From Puffinus mauretanicus (taxonomy: Eukaryota > Chordata > Aves > Procellariiformes > Procellariidae): DNA of 64,000 nt. Location: positions 124,001 through 188,000 of the forward strand of contig JAJKFH010003593.1 of the NCBI GenBank assembly GCA_023333565.1, written 5' to 3'. The position numbers and the translations under genes were made by a program. The notes below the pieces were generated by a model. That model made no database searches, was not told the origin of the DNA, and saw only the letters and a program-made list of their open reading frames with translations. This document shows, piece by piece, positions 40,590 to 53,400 of this stretch (within the stretch, counting starts at the first letter, position 1; the number at the start of each line of letters is the position of its first letter).

Positions 40590-40705
40590 GGGTTCACCAC
40601 GCTCGCAGCCCCGCCGATAAATCATCTACCAACCTGCTCGTGGAAATGCACTGGCCGCGGTGCGATGGCTCCGGCCCGGGTTGCCAAGCAACCTGCGCAA
40701 GAGGG
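40590..40705. promoter_or_regulatory. Small CpG cluster with RFX X-box, candidate enhancer
   Basis: Roughly ten CpGs within about 115 bases, including CCGCGGTGCG and CCGGCCCGGG, in the middle of an otherwise CpG-poor intron. It contains the X-box described next. CpG-preserving short islands inside introns are often unmethylated enhancers; function is inferred. Confidence 0.45.
40679..40693. promoter_or_regulatory. RFX-family X-box
   Basis: GGTTGCCAAGCAACC carries two RFX half-sites, GTTGCC and AGCAAC, facing each other with a one-base spacer. This matches the RFX1/2/3-type consensus GTTGCC-N-AGCAAC in every half-site base. Such a long inverted motif is unlikely by chance at a CpG cluster. 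Confidence 0.65.
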
Positions 40706-43700
40706 ATGTCTGAGAACTGCTGACAAATAGCCAAGTGGCTGCAACAACAGACTTCTCTCTGTCAAAAACGTGTTTGGGAGAAGTGCCTCCCCCGCCTCTG
40801 CTCTGTGCGAAACACTGCGTGATTGTAAAATCAAAATCAAAAGGCTATTGTAATGAACACACACTTCCTGCTCAATTACTAATTGTTAAAAAGCTGCGGG
40901 GAGGCTGCGATCACACAGCGTATGGCAACAGAAATGTGATCCGGTAAACGAGATAAAGTCAATGGCACGCCAAGAAACCTGATCTAAGAACAGCCTGCAG
41001 TGGCACATCAGAAGCTGATGCTCAGATCAAAAAAAGGCTGGGTATTAAAGCAGCAGCAGGAGGAAAAAAGAAAACCTGACTTTGCTTTTCCTGAGCTCTA
41101 GACAGCATATTTGATAAACAACCTTGACTCTTTGGAAAAACAATTCGTGGATTATTACAAGCATTATTACCCGTCCTAACACTACTGCAGTGGCACGGTC
41201 CCACGTTTCAACAGAAAGATGAACAGGCAGGGACAGATGAGCACTCTTGTTTGAAGACTGCTCAGTTTGCAATTTACTTTCCTCTAATAAAGTAAGGGTG
41301 GGAAGAGGCGGCATTCATTTTTCCAAACCAGGTCTGGAGAACTCACGCCCTGGTGACACTGCAACAGAGGGTCGAGCTGCAGAAGATCTTCTGACGAGCA
41401 GCAAGTCCTGAACCTCCAGAAGGCTGGAAATGCACAATCCCTCAGGACTCTACATACCTCTCCTCTAAACAGCAGTACAGAAAGGCAGTTATATTTAACA
41501 CACAGGCAAGCATTTCCTTATTCTACTAAACTTAATCATTTCCACCAGCAAGAAGCTCGTTTGGCCAACTTGCCCGTATTTATATTTAAATGCCCATGAC
41601 AGACCTTCTGCTGACAGACGTAAGGGTCCACCTGTGCAGGCACGACAGGCAGATCCAAATCTGTGCAACACTCCAGCCGCCCACCAAGCCTCCCTGAGAC
41701 ATTGGCTCTTTCGTGATCTTCAGAAAACAGTCACCTTGCGCGTGTCCACAAACCAGGTTTCACCCAGTGAGTCTAAGACCATCCCCTTCTGTGGACACAA
41801 ACCTTAAACCCCACCAAACTGGAGACTCCCTTCATTGACAAAAAAAAGAGCTTTCTATTTATATAACATTAGCTGTAGATGGCTGTCTCCTGTAATCAAC
41901 AGTTTCTCAGCACTGCAAACAAAGCTAAAATGATTTGAGTGTGTTTTTACATAAATGATTTCTTAAAGATGCGTTTTAAGAGTTAAAGAGAACAAAGGTC
42001 TGGCACATTTGTGACCCAGGGAAGCAAAACAGTATGCTGCTGCCAAGAGACAACAGAAAGCTTTTGATTATACTTCAGATTGCCTCTTTCTGTACACAAA
42101 GAGATTCCTTTCTGATCGTTATTTTAAACTGCTGTTAAAATGCTAATATACAAAAAGCCTTCTTATACATCAAAACTAAAGAGCAGGTAAAAGGCAAAAG
42201 TTGGATAACATGTTCCTTTTCAAGGACATACTTCCCTTCCCATACGACATCTGAAAGTATCTCCCTTTAATATAGGTAAGTAGTAGAAATTCAGCGCTTA
42301 ACCTGCAAACTTCAAGCTAAAAAAAAAAAAAGCTATTTGCTTTTAATTTCTCAAATTCATGCTCACCCAGACTTGGTAAAAACACATTTTCCATAAAAAT
42401 AATCCATAGTTCCAATTGTTGTTGGTGTTTTTTTTTGAACAGGATGAAACTAGTCGAACTATAGAGTCCAAAACCAGAGATAAAAATACATATAAGCAGC
42501 ATATGTAATAGGAACCAAAATAGAAAAGCAGCACTTGTGGAATATAAACAGTGCCCTGCTATACCACCTTTCCTCCAAAGGAATGGTTCTCATGCACCAA
42601 TTTGGAATATAAACCTTTCTCTTCCTCACATAATCTGAATCTCAAATACCTGTACCAAAAGCTGCAATGCCAGTGCATTCGTAAAGTCATGAATATTTCC
42701 TTGAATAATGCCAACATCAGAATGTATATCATCTTCCACAGGGCTGAAGATGTTCCTTATGTTTCCCTCATCTTTAGCGGGCAGAAACAAGCCAAGAGAA
42801 AAATATCATGTATTAGCCTCCCTCTGAATTTCATTCTCCTCATACTGTTTTTCTTAACAACAGGATTTTTACTCAACTTACAATACCGTAGGGAACACCA
42901 CTCTGCCTGCTAACACAAAGCGGATCTCCATTAAATCATCAATACTAAAATGCCCATTCTAGACAATAACATGGGTGGGTGAACACAGATATACGCCAGC
43001 CCCCAACCCACGAGCTGTAGTTCAAGCAAGATCAGACCACAAGGCTAATAGCTAACGTGAGGGTTAACAAAAATAAGCTTCCACTTGAGCTCTTAAACAT
43101 CAGAACGTTTCCATTTTCTCCATCTTTTTCCCCAGAAAATTTTCTTTTTGTTACACAGATCATACGGAGTTCTGAAAATACACGTCCGTTTATTCAAGTT
43201 TAACACTATTATGCAAGCCTGAAGTTGTTCTCTTTCACTGTGACATTTTTTGTCCCTTCAGTCAATTTGTAACACAAAAAAGCTGCACTCAGACTACTTG
43301 AAATACACTCTACGGTCCTTTCAAGACTCGAACGTAGTATTTCTAGTGGATGTTCCCTATTGCAGAAATATTGTTCCATTGGGATTTCAACCATTATTGT
43401 CAATTATTCTGGAGACTATTTCTGCCTTCAAACAGTGACTTTATGTAAATGACAGAAGGAAACAAATAAAACCACTTCAAGAGCTCCCATACTTTAGAGC
43501 AACGAACAAATCCAAGAATAATGAGACAAAATGGCGGCCCGAATCCCCGAGGAAATTATACATATAGAGAGGCAAATATTTCTGCAGGTGACTTCGCCAA
43601 GTAAATAATTAAACAGCAGGGCTGTTCACAGAAGCAATGCCCAGGTTTGAGTTCAAACACTAAGATACAAATTCCAGTTTGTGACCCTTACTAAAATGAC

Positions 43701-45386
43701 ATGAGGCAACCTCTGCAAACGTCCTGAATTTCTCTCCGGATAAGTCTGCCACTGACCGCAGCGTAGTGAAGAGATACCTGAGAGCACAAATCTGGATATA
43801 AGAAATACTAATGTGCTGGTGGTTAAACCACGGCAACTAGTGATGACAAAATCAAATTCCAGGCTAACAGACATATCCTCAGTGAGGGATCTTTCCTATA
43901 TCAAGCATATATATTTCCTCCTGTGACAGTAGTTCTTCATCCTGCCAAGTTGTTTACAACACAAATAACGTGTTCTGATGTGTTTCAAGAATTTCATACT
44001 CTTTTAGTTACAGAGAAATGAAAGTATAGTAAATCCCATTTTCATTTAAGATGATACAGTATCAGAAAACCTTGAACACTTAAGACCAAAATAAGCATAT
44101 TCAGAACACTGCAAATTCTATACAGCTCTTTAGAAAGTTCAGTCTCCAAAGCCTCGTAATTTAAGATTTTCAACCTGTGGTTTTTTTCTTCCACTGAGGC
44201 TTTTATTACAAGAAAATTCTGCCAGTCAAAAAAGTTAGAGATGAGAAATCGCAGGGGAATCTAGGTACGTAACACTGTCTCCACTGAAGACAGGAGATTT
44301 TAGGATGTGAGCAAGCCCCTGAACTCCCTCTTTAGATCTGGGCTGGGGCAACAGCGGCAGCGTATTTTGTGTCTGTGACTGTTACTCCTAAGCTCCGAAG
44401 GCTAAGGCCAAAGACACTAAAACATTACGTGCGATACCTTGCGCCGTTTAGAAGATGGGTGACAGTTGAAAGTGGAGACTAATTTCCAAATAATTACAGA
44501 CACACATCCTTTGACACTTTTATAAGAACTGAACACCCAAATTTGGCATTCAAGTAACTTAATGAATTCTTTCTTTCAGTCGTGTAGCCCAGTCTGACCC
44601 AGCTATGAGCAGTTCCTAGGAAGAGTGGGAGCATTTACCTCCAATTTACAAGACTCCGTGCTGAAATCACACAATGTGGCCTAAATAAGGAAATAAATAA
44701 GGAAGTAAAAAGCCTAACCTTTTCCAGGACTTTGACTGTTTGCTAATTAAAGATTGTCTTCATAGCCTTATATTTAAAAGAATCAGAATGTAATAAACAG
44801 CACCAATGCTGTCCTAATAATAGTAAGATTCTAATTCTTTAGCCACTGCCAGCTGCAGTGTGGGTACAAATGGCACCCAAGCACCAAAATCAGCAAGAAG
44901 ACTGCTTATAGCAAAGTAGATAAATGGTCAGCTGAGCTTGCTAATTATTAATAATTATATTGTTATTTTTATTATTTTTAACCAATAAGCCCCACTGCAC
45001 AAGGTTTCAGTTCCTTGCAAGCTCCTGTCATGAACCCACACCACAACCCTCACAGTTCAGTTATCCACTGTATTTTTGTCAGAAGCATGCAAGATTGCAG
45101 TAAAGCGAATGATACACTTCTGCAACGCGGCCATCCAATTACTGAGGAAGATGTTGGCAGTAACGTATAAAAGTAGTTTTAAAAAGAATCAGACGATTCC
45201 TAAGTTATCTTTTCTTTTGTGTAAGGGGCTCCGAATAAAAACATCTACTGGGGGGGATGGTGCTAAATATGAAAAAAGCGACCTACAAATAAGAGAGGAA
45301 AGAAAAAAGATTTGAAAATGAAGGACCAGAAATGCATCTATTACAAAGGCAAACACTGGCAAAGGAAACTTGAAAGGTAGATATTT

Positions 45387-45408
45387 GGGGGGGAGGGAGG
45401 CAAGGGGG
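45387..45408 (+). promoter_or_regulatory. Intronic G-quadruplex motif
   Basis: A seven-G run, then GGG and GGGGG separated by A and AGGCAA. Dividing the first run gives four G3 tracts with loops of at most six bases. It lies about 300 bases from a purine-rich tract at 45694-45739. Confidence 0.5.
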
Positions 45409-45693
45409 AAGTGGTTGCTGAGACTATGGAATTGCCTCCCCAGACACGCAGAACTGGACAATATCTTCTATAACAGATAAATGAAATATGCACCCTAATA
45501 AAACAGAGGTGCCCTCTTTTGCCTTCCCCAATTTGTAACAAATGGAATGTTTGATTTGAGTGTTTGAAGTTATTCCAATGCAGTGGAGGGTAATATGCTG
45601 TGATGCTTATTTATTAGCTCCTCTAAATGCATAAGCCCCTGTCTGATCAATCTCCCCATGTAGCCTAAAAGCTATATAAATCTGAGCGGATAC

Positions 45694-45739
45694 TGGGGGA
45701 GGTGAGGGGGGAGAAGAGGAGGAAAGGAAGGACAGGAAC
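45694..45739 (+). repeat. Purine-rich tract
   Basis: A G/A stretch of about 45 bases with very few pyrimidine interruptions. It could adopt triplex (H-DNA) structure but has no clear mirror symmetry. Low-complexity sequence explains the long cysteine/serine-rich frames seen on the other strand. Confidence 0.6.
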
Positions 45740-48700
45740 AAAAGAATAAGAAAAACCATGGTGGATCACGCACAAGTGGATAGGGGAACAAGTGAGATAA
45801 CAAGAGGCCAGAAAAAGCTGAAGCAAAGCCACAAACCCAGAAGCTACGTGCACTTTGAGTCTTCACCACAATATATTCAAAACCACAGGCACACGAAGTA
45901 CAAAAGCAACACTGAACAAGGAGCACAAAGTAGTTGTTTTTAAACGCGCCCTCATGAGCGCTGATCAACACAACACACCTTTTACACAACAAGGAGGAAG
46001 GAAGAGAAAACCTAACCACACGCTAGGTTAAGAGAACCCTTGCAGAAGCACAGACAGTTTTGCAGGCTGTCCAGGGACTGCTGTGTTGGGGTTCATCTGT
46101 GTCGACCACGTAAACTTTTAAAAACGTTAGAAAGGAAGTTACCCGGCTACTACGAAGTGGAAAACGGTATTCTTCTAAGGTGGCATTTCCACACTCAAAT
46201 CTAAGTTTCCTTCCAGATCATACAAAACGCCTCGCATTTGCTCTGTAAGCAACATGGGGCCAGGCTTGGAAATGAAGCCTTCTCAGCTCTAGCAGACTTC
46301 CTCAGTACTAGCAGGTACTGAGTATCTCTCCGGATCAAGTCCTTATTTGCTGTCAAATTCTTTTTATGGCAGTATAATCATTAGCTTTACTGGCACTGTT
46401 ACGCTTGTAACTAATTAGGAATCTTGGAGGATGCAGAAAATGATTAATATTTAGTCACTATGCGTCTACTACTGAAGAAGCCTATTATCAAACAAGTGAC
46501 ACCTCCACAAACTTAAATTAAATAATGGCTCCCACAGAGGATTCAGAGCCCCTGACAGAATGGCAAGTGATTTAAGTAACATAAAGCTGAGCAACTGGTG
46601 ATGGATCGCAGTTTTTTCATTCACTCTGTTGCAGCTTGTAATAGAACAAATGATCATTTTTCAGCCTAATTGAATATGGCCGCCCCACTTATACACAAAA
46701 GGAGACAAAGCTATATAATTTGCTTCATTAAAATGCATTTTTATGTCATCTGAAAGATTAAAAAAAATTGGTGCTGTTGATAGGGAAGATTAGAAAAATA
46801 AAATTTATCGTGCAAACAGAACTTGCAAATGAAGTGTATTTTGGCATTCATACTGCTTATGCTTTGCAAGAAAGATAAGTCCTGAGCCCTAAAGCACACA
46901 GAGCATCCATATTGTGACAGTAATCAAAGTTTCTTAAATAAGAATTATGTCACTATACCAATCTGAAGAAGCATGTTGTCATTTTCTGCAATGGCCACTG
47001 GGCCATACTAAATAATTCTCAGATAAGCTGCCAGGCAGAACCACAAATAATCTAGTGACACTCGAAAAAAAAATTGTTTTCATAATTATTAGGAAAAAAA
47101 AAAATCAAAATACCTGTTAAAAAAGAACCTTTTCCAATATTAAAATCAAAGCTTCAAGCAAGAGTGCTGCATTTCAAATATAACCTTACCTATACTAAAG
47201 CTTTCCGAGATGGCATGTTTTGGTACTCTCACCCTCCACAAGCCAGGTGGCAAACCTAGTTATTTTTCTTCACCCCCTCCAAATCCCCCTTTAGCTTTCA
47301 TTGCTTGCAGATGCTAGGAAGAGATCTAGGAAGCTAGACAGTTATTTAAAATTAGTTACCATTTGACACTGGAAACCAAATTTGTTTTCTTCCATATTTC
47401 TAGCTTGGCCAAGAAAGCAACACGGCCTCTCTGCTATTTCTCCACAGAGCATCACTTACGCCAGCAAATGCTGCTCTGGCAACACACACCCGTTACCGAC
47501 TGCTGCCACGGCACCGAACAGAGGACTTGGCTTGTTTGCCCTACCAGGCCTGGAAGCACGGACTGAGCTCCATACTGTTTTCTGACTAAAATACTCTCAC
47601 CCGTTTCCAGCTCTGCTCATTCTTGAGCCTCTTTGACCTACACCCTCTACAGCTGCGGTTTAGCCTTCGGATTCCCCTTATTTAGTCTGAGCTGACAGCC
47701 TCCGTGTTCAAATGGAATCAAAAGTCAAGGCTAAGACAGAGAGATCCAAACTATCAGGAGGAAAAAAACTTGTGGAGGGGAAGAAAAAAAAAAGAAAGAA
47801 ATCAAATGTCATCTTGCCAAGTTGGAGACAACACTGTAATCTCCCTCTGCACCTGCTTTGTTTTAGGTGGTTTTTTTGTGTTTTTAAAGCCATCTTTTTA
47901 GGAACAGCAAATTGCCATTTCCCATCTTTTAGACAGCAAACAACCCTTTCAAAACAAAACAGTGATTTGCCATATCAAGTAATCCATTCCTGGGCTCTAT
48001 GTATTCAATAAAGTGTAATTCCAACCTAAGTATTCCAAAACAAAAACACTTTTACCTCTATCAACTTAGACTACGCCAAAATTAGTTGGAAAGATGCTGG
48101 AGATTTCTGTCATACACTTAACATGGAAAAATATCAAAGCACTTACTTCACTATTATTTGTTACTATATTATAATTGCACTTTTAGGTATTAAGGAGGTA
48201 AGGATTCCTGTAGACTAATTTAAATTTCTTAACACCTGCAAGACAGGTAAACTCAACCAAACTACTGAAACAACAGGACTATTGAAATCAAACCAAGCAC
48301 TCTGCTATCAATACAAGCCAATAAGCTAGTCACCCCTCCTTAACAATTAGAAAAGGTGAACCTAAATTTAAATCACATTATATATAGCATTTCCAAAACA
48401 AACAAACAATCTTCTGAAAACAGACAGCTAACCAACACTACTTATATTTAAATTAGAAAATTGCTTTCAAAAGCATAAACAAACTCACACAATCCTAGAT
48501 GTTGGGGTGTTGGGATAACGTACACCAAGGAGCATGAGCCAGAAATCTATCTAAGGCCACTTATTACATTTGCATTCAGAATGGGAAGCAAACTGTGAAA
48601 CTTATCTTATTAACACTATTAGTCTTTTAAAAGGCAATCATACTATCAACAAATATGGATTATCTTTAAAAAAAAAATTAAATTTCAGAATTTGGAAATT

Positions 48701-50387
48701 CAGTTATGTACAAAGAAATGGACAGTAAATAGGTCAGTGGGATATAAGCAAGATAACTTTGATACACAGTTATCTTTTTAAAATTAAATCAAGATGCACA
48801 CACCCCCTCCCCCAAAGACAGATACAGGGCAAAAAAAGTTTTACCATGATCAGGAGAGATGAACACTTACAATCACTCACTTGGTTCTGCTTGCTATGGC
48901 AAAAGCATTAACCCTAGAACCTCCCAGGATTTTGATGCTCCCTGCACTCTCCAGATGCTCTTACTGTTAGAATGTCATGACTCAGTTTCCTTTTGGAGAC
49001 GAACAGGACAGAGGATGATGTTATATTTAAACCAAATTCCGGATCTCCTAGCAGATAAAATCTGAATAAAAGGTCAGAGTATCGAAGACAGTAACTGTGT
49101 CGCTGACCAGAATATCATCTGATGGGGAGAAGGAAAAGAGACATGCAGCACATCAGCACGCTTGGTGTATTTTCTTCCCCTGCACAAGGCGAGGGTGAAT
49201 AGTCTTTGTTTCAGTTGCAATACTGCTGAGCTGCACAGCTCACGCTTCTATACATAGAACTTGTAAGATATACACGAACATTAAAACTGACTCCAGCTCT
49301 GTTGCTAAGAAACTACGAAGGATAGCTTTTTTGGCCCTCTTCATTTATAAAATAACCACTTTGCCCTATGGGAGAACGAATGCAATCTCTCAAGTCCCCC
49401 AGTGCCTTGTTCTCATTTTTAAATGAACACAGAAAGATGATCGAGAATGCTAGGAAGTGTAAGTGATCTCCATTTTTAAGATGCCCTTGAAAATGAGATG
49501 AAAAACACGGTTTCAACAATCAACTGCTGTCGTATTTATTAATCTTTCAAGCAGCAGATTCTTTCCCCCTGGCAACAGTGAACTATGTGTATGTGCTTCT
49601 GTCTCTCTATTACAAACCTTTTTCTAGAAAACAAAACAAAACACCAGCTTCTGAAAGCACCTACAAATTATTTCGTTTATAGTGGAGTTAAACTTTGAGT
49701 TTAGAGTTTAGCTTCCGTCCCCACACAGAAATAGCCTTCTAAGCTGTGGCAACTGGCCAGTGTAAATATTTGTTGTATTATTTTTTGGGATCAGCAATAT
49801 GGTAAGTGCTTAATAGATAAAAACATTCCACATGAAGGCAGAAAGACGATGAATCAAGAAACATATGGCGGTTAAACAAAGCAAATTAAAAAAAATGATA
49901 TTGTTAAGAAAAGACTAACTTATCTGGCAGCTGTGGAAAGATCAAGATTAGCAAAAGCAGTGAAATCACCCATTTTGAAGCCAAGGTCACTGACAGGATT
50001 TATAGATTTATCCCTGAAGGCAGCCTTTGCTGAACATGAAATGCCGAAATAATTTTTTTTTTTTAATCTACTTCCCCCACCCCATTTGGGCTATCTCATT
50101 TGCTGGAGGCTTTTAAAATTCATTCCTTTTCACAGCTGGTTAAACAATGGAATCTTTCTGCAAACTAAAAGGACAAAATTGATTGCCCTACACAAACTTT
50201 TCTGCACGTATAATTGATTTTTAATTCACTGTCTTATTTCCGAAAGGACTTGACAATAAACTCAGTGCTGTATGTGCAATATTGATCCCTTTAAACAAGG
50301 GCTTGGCTCAAAGACTGATGCAAGTTAATCACAACCAAAAAGATTGTTATCTTTTGTCTAGAAACCTGTATTTAAACTAAATTCACC

Positions 50388-50437
50388 TTTTCTAGCCATA
50401 TTACACCTTATATTTTCTAGCTGTACTGCACCTTATA
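50388..50437 (+). repeat. Tandem duplication, 25 bp x 2
   Basis: Two adjacent 25-base copies beginning TTTTCTAGC and ending CACCTTATA match at 21 of 25 positions. All four differences are transitions. It looks like an old local duplication that has since diverged. Confidence 0.8.
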
Positions 50438-53400
50438 ATTTTGCAAACTTGTCAACTGCTAAGTAACTGTGATTTTATGCAACTTCTAAATAATAACTTT
50501 TTTCCCCAAGCAGAATAATTTCATCCTTCATCAGTTACTTTTTACTGTGAGGACTGATGGTTCTTTTAGACTTCAAGTTCTTATAATAAGCTACAGACAA
50601 GACTGTACATTCCTACTCTTTCTTAAACTAAAATCTTATTTATTCTTCTTAAAAATAAAGGTCCTACTAGACCATGGCAATTTGTGTTTGGTGTTTTTTT
50701 TTTTCTCAATGCTCAGTTAATTTTCAACTGTTACTGATTAACACACTTGCAAATAGCATCAGATGGCTTGATTTCTAAAGTCCAGAAAATGTTAATTTAG
50801 TAGGAACTGTCACTCTACTATGAAGCTGTAATGTTTACTTTTTGTGGATAAAAAATTAAAATTAAGCAGTAACTGATATCTTAACCTTCTAAGCCCACTC
50901 AATTATTCAAATGCAGCCCTGCAATGCCAGCTTCCTTTTCAAATATCCCTTGATGATTTCCCTCCCTCCCCCACTATTCCAAAGGCTCTGGTTCAATTTT
51001 GCTATGAATTACATTTTCTATCGCTACCATATAAACAGTAAATAAAATTCATGGTATTTTTGCCCCAGTAAGCAGCTCTGTCTTCCAGCATATCTGAAAA
51101 GCCTGGTTTCAAAGGAGTGAGCAATGAAAACAATGTTTTCATGAGCAGATACTCCAAAAAGGGCAGATGAGACACATTTGAAGATGATTCTAGGCAAAGA
51201 AGCCAAGCAAATAAGTATGTGTGTTTTGCATAAGTAATTTCTTGACCAGCTACACTGGATTACAAATACTTGCAAACATGTTAGGAAATTAGTTTGCTGT
51301 ATCTTGTCATTTTTGGCAGAAGGATCTCCGCTTGTATTTTATGACAAATGAGCTTTAAGCTGAAGCCAGGTGTGGATATTTTAAAATTTATGAACTTGTA
51401 AATCCATGTACATGGCCAATTAAGGTTTATCGCCAGCAAGGATTAACTATCCCTGCACATAAATTTAAGAGGTTGTTTGAATCTAGGTTGTTTACCTCAA
51501 CTACTCTACATCAAAAGCAATGTAAAATATTTAAAGGGTAGCATATTTCATGATAAAAGCTAGTTAGCAAGGACGTCGTGGTGTGTCATCGACAGTTCTG
51601 CATGGAGATGCACAAGTAAAAAAAAACTTCTTCCTAAGGAACACTTAGAAATTTCTTTTTGAGAATTTAACATCTCTGAAAAGATGGGACCAAGAGTACA
51701 AGAAAGAGGAGGAAGTGTCCAAGAAATAATGCAAAACTACGGTTTCACCCAGATTCTCTTTAACTTTGGAAGACACAGCCCTGAATTTCAAAGGTGGTTC
51801 AATTAGCCTCCCCAGTGTTCTTCATAATCAACACCTGAATGCTAATTAGGAGCACAATTCCATGCAGCAAAAACATCCCTGTGCAATAAACTGCAACACA
51901 GCAGCAGTGAACTCTGCCTTTAGCTAGCATGCATAAGTAAACAGAATTAATAACTACCCAAGTGTGGACGGGTGACTTAATCTGTTTCGATTAGATGCAG
52001 CTCAGCCTGAGGCCTTTGTGTTATTTAAAAAGTGTTCATCATGTTTAATTAAAAACCTAATAAACTAGAGGTTCTTTTAGTTCTGATTTGTATTTCTCTC
52101 TTCTGTAAGCCGTATTGATTCTGTTAGTACTTTTGATAAAAAGACAGAAAAAAAGCACATTCTGAATAAAGAGACAAAGATGTAAGATCAAATCAGCAGG
52201 ACTGTTATGTGAAGAACAATCAGAACTAGGCTATTTCCTTCACCGTTTCCGATACACGAGGCATACCAGAATTGAAAACCATTTCATTAAATTAACAAAA
52301 CTTAAGATGAACATTGTATCCTTTGTAAAGGATAGCCATTTGATAGGTTATTTATCTGAAATGGAAGCTCATTTTTGGACCTGGAGCAAGTGTAGGGTCA
52401 GAATTGCACTGAACATCACTGAAAGTATAAAAGCCATTTTGCAGAGAGGATTTTGTCCCAAGACGGGTGGAAATTCTGTAAGGACAATTTTTCTTGTGAA
52501 ATATTTCCACTGAAACCACGCCAGGAAATATGGGTGTTCAATTTAACCTAAACTGAAAGAAGCTAACGATCATAGTCCCAGATTTGGAATCTGTGGAAAG
52601 TAAAGCAGCATATCATCAGGGCAAGCACCAGGGTTTAAACAGAGGCACTCGGTTTCAGGTTTGTTGTACTTATTTCCCATAGACAATAAACTCTAAGTCT
52701 GCATGTTTCAAAATACAATTTCAATGTCAGTTTTGAAATATTTCCAACTGGAGAAGAAGAATTTACCAGCACCATTCCATTCTTACTAGGGATTTCTGAT
52801 TGCTGGCATCAAAAATGCCTGTACTCTGTCAAAGATTAAAAGAGATATTTTTAGGGGTGACCATGAGATGCAGAGTAGAGCTCACTTCTCTTCCACCCTG
52901 ACAATCCCTTGCTGAGTTTGAGTGAAGCATCTCTGTTTTCTCAGCGCACTGAAAGTAAGACAAATACAACTACATCTTGCCTGTACCACAACCTACTGTC
53001 GCACACAGAATGACAAAAACCAGTGTTATAGAGACTGGGTGCCACCAGGGCTTAGAGAGACTAGGAAAGGTGGCTGAAGAAAATGAGAGGAGAAGAGCGG
53101 TTAGTCTGTAATCTCGTATTAGAGAAAAGTATCACGTGGAACACACGCCCAGTGCTCAGTCAGTCCCCCTTTCCCAGCTACGCTGACCTTGCTCTAGCAA
53201 GGAGCATCGTGCCACAAGTCAGACATGGCATTCAGTGGCAGGAGACTTGTAAGAGGGCGCTGCCACCAGCTGTATCAAAACAGAGGACTTGCTCCATGGC
53301 TTCTTCCCAAATAATGCATCTGTTCTGAACTGCACTGCTTTCTATTTGAAATTGCAGCCTAACACTAACAAGATTCCACCAGGTGATGCTGCTAAATGTT

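Noticed and set aside
45672..46019. 115-codon Cys/Phe/Ser-rich frame on minus
   Set aside because: It is produced by a purine-rich tract on plus; low-complexity translation.
53246..53265. CTCF-like AAGAGGGCGCTGCC
   Set aside because: It matches the AGRKGGCRS half but the CCASY half is absent, about 9 of 14 positions, too weak to call.
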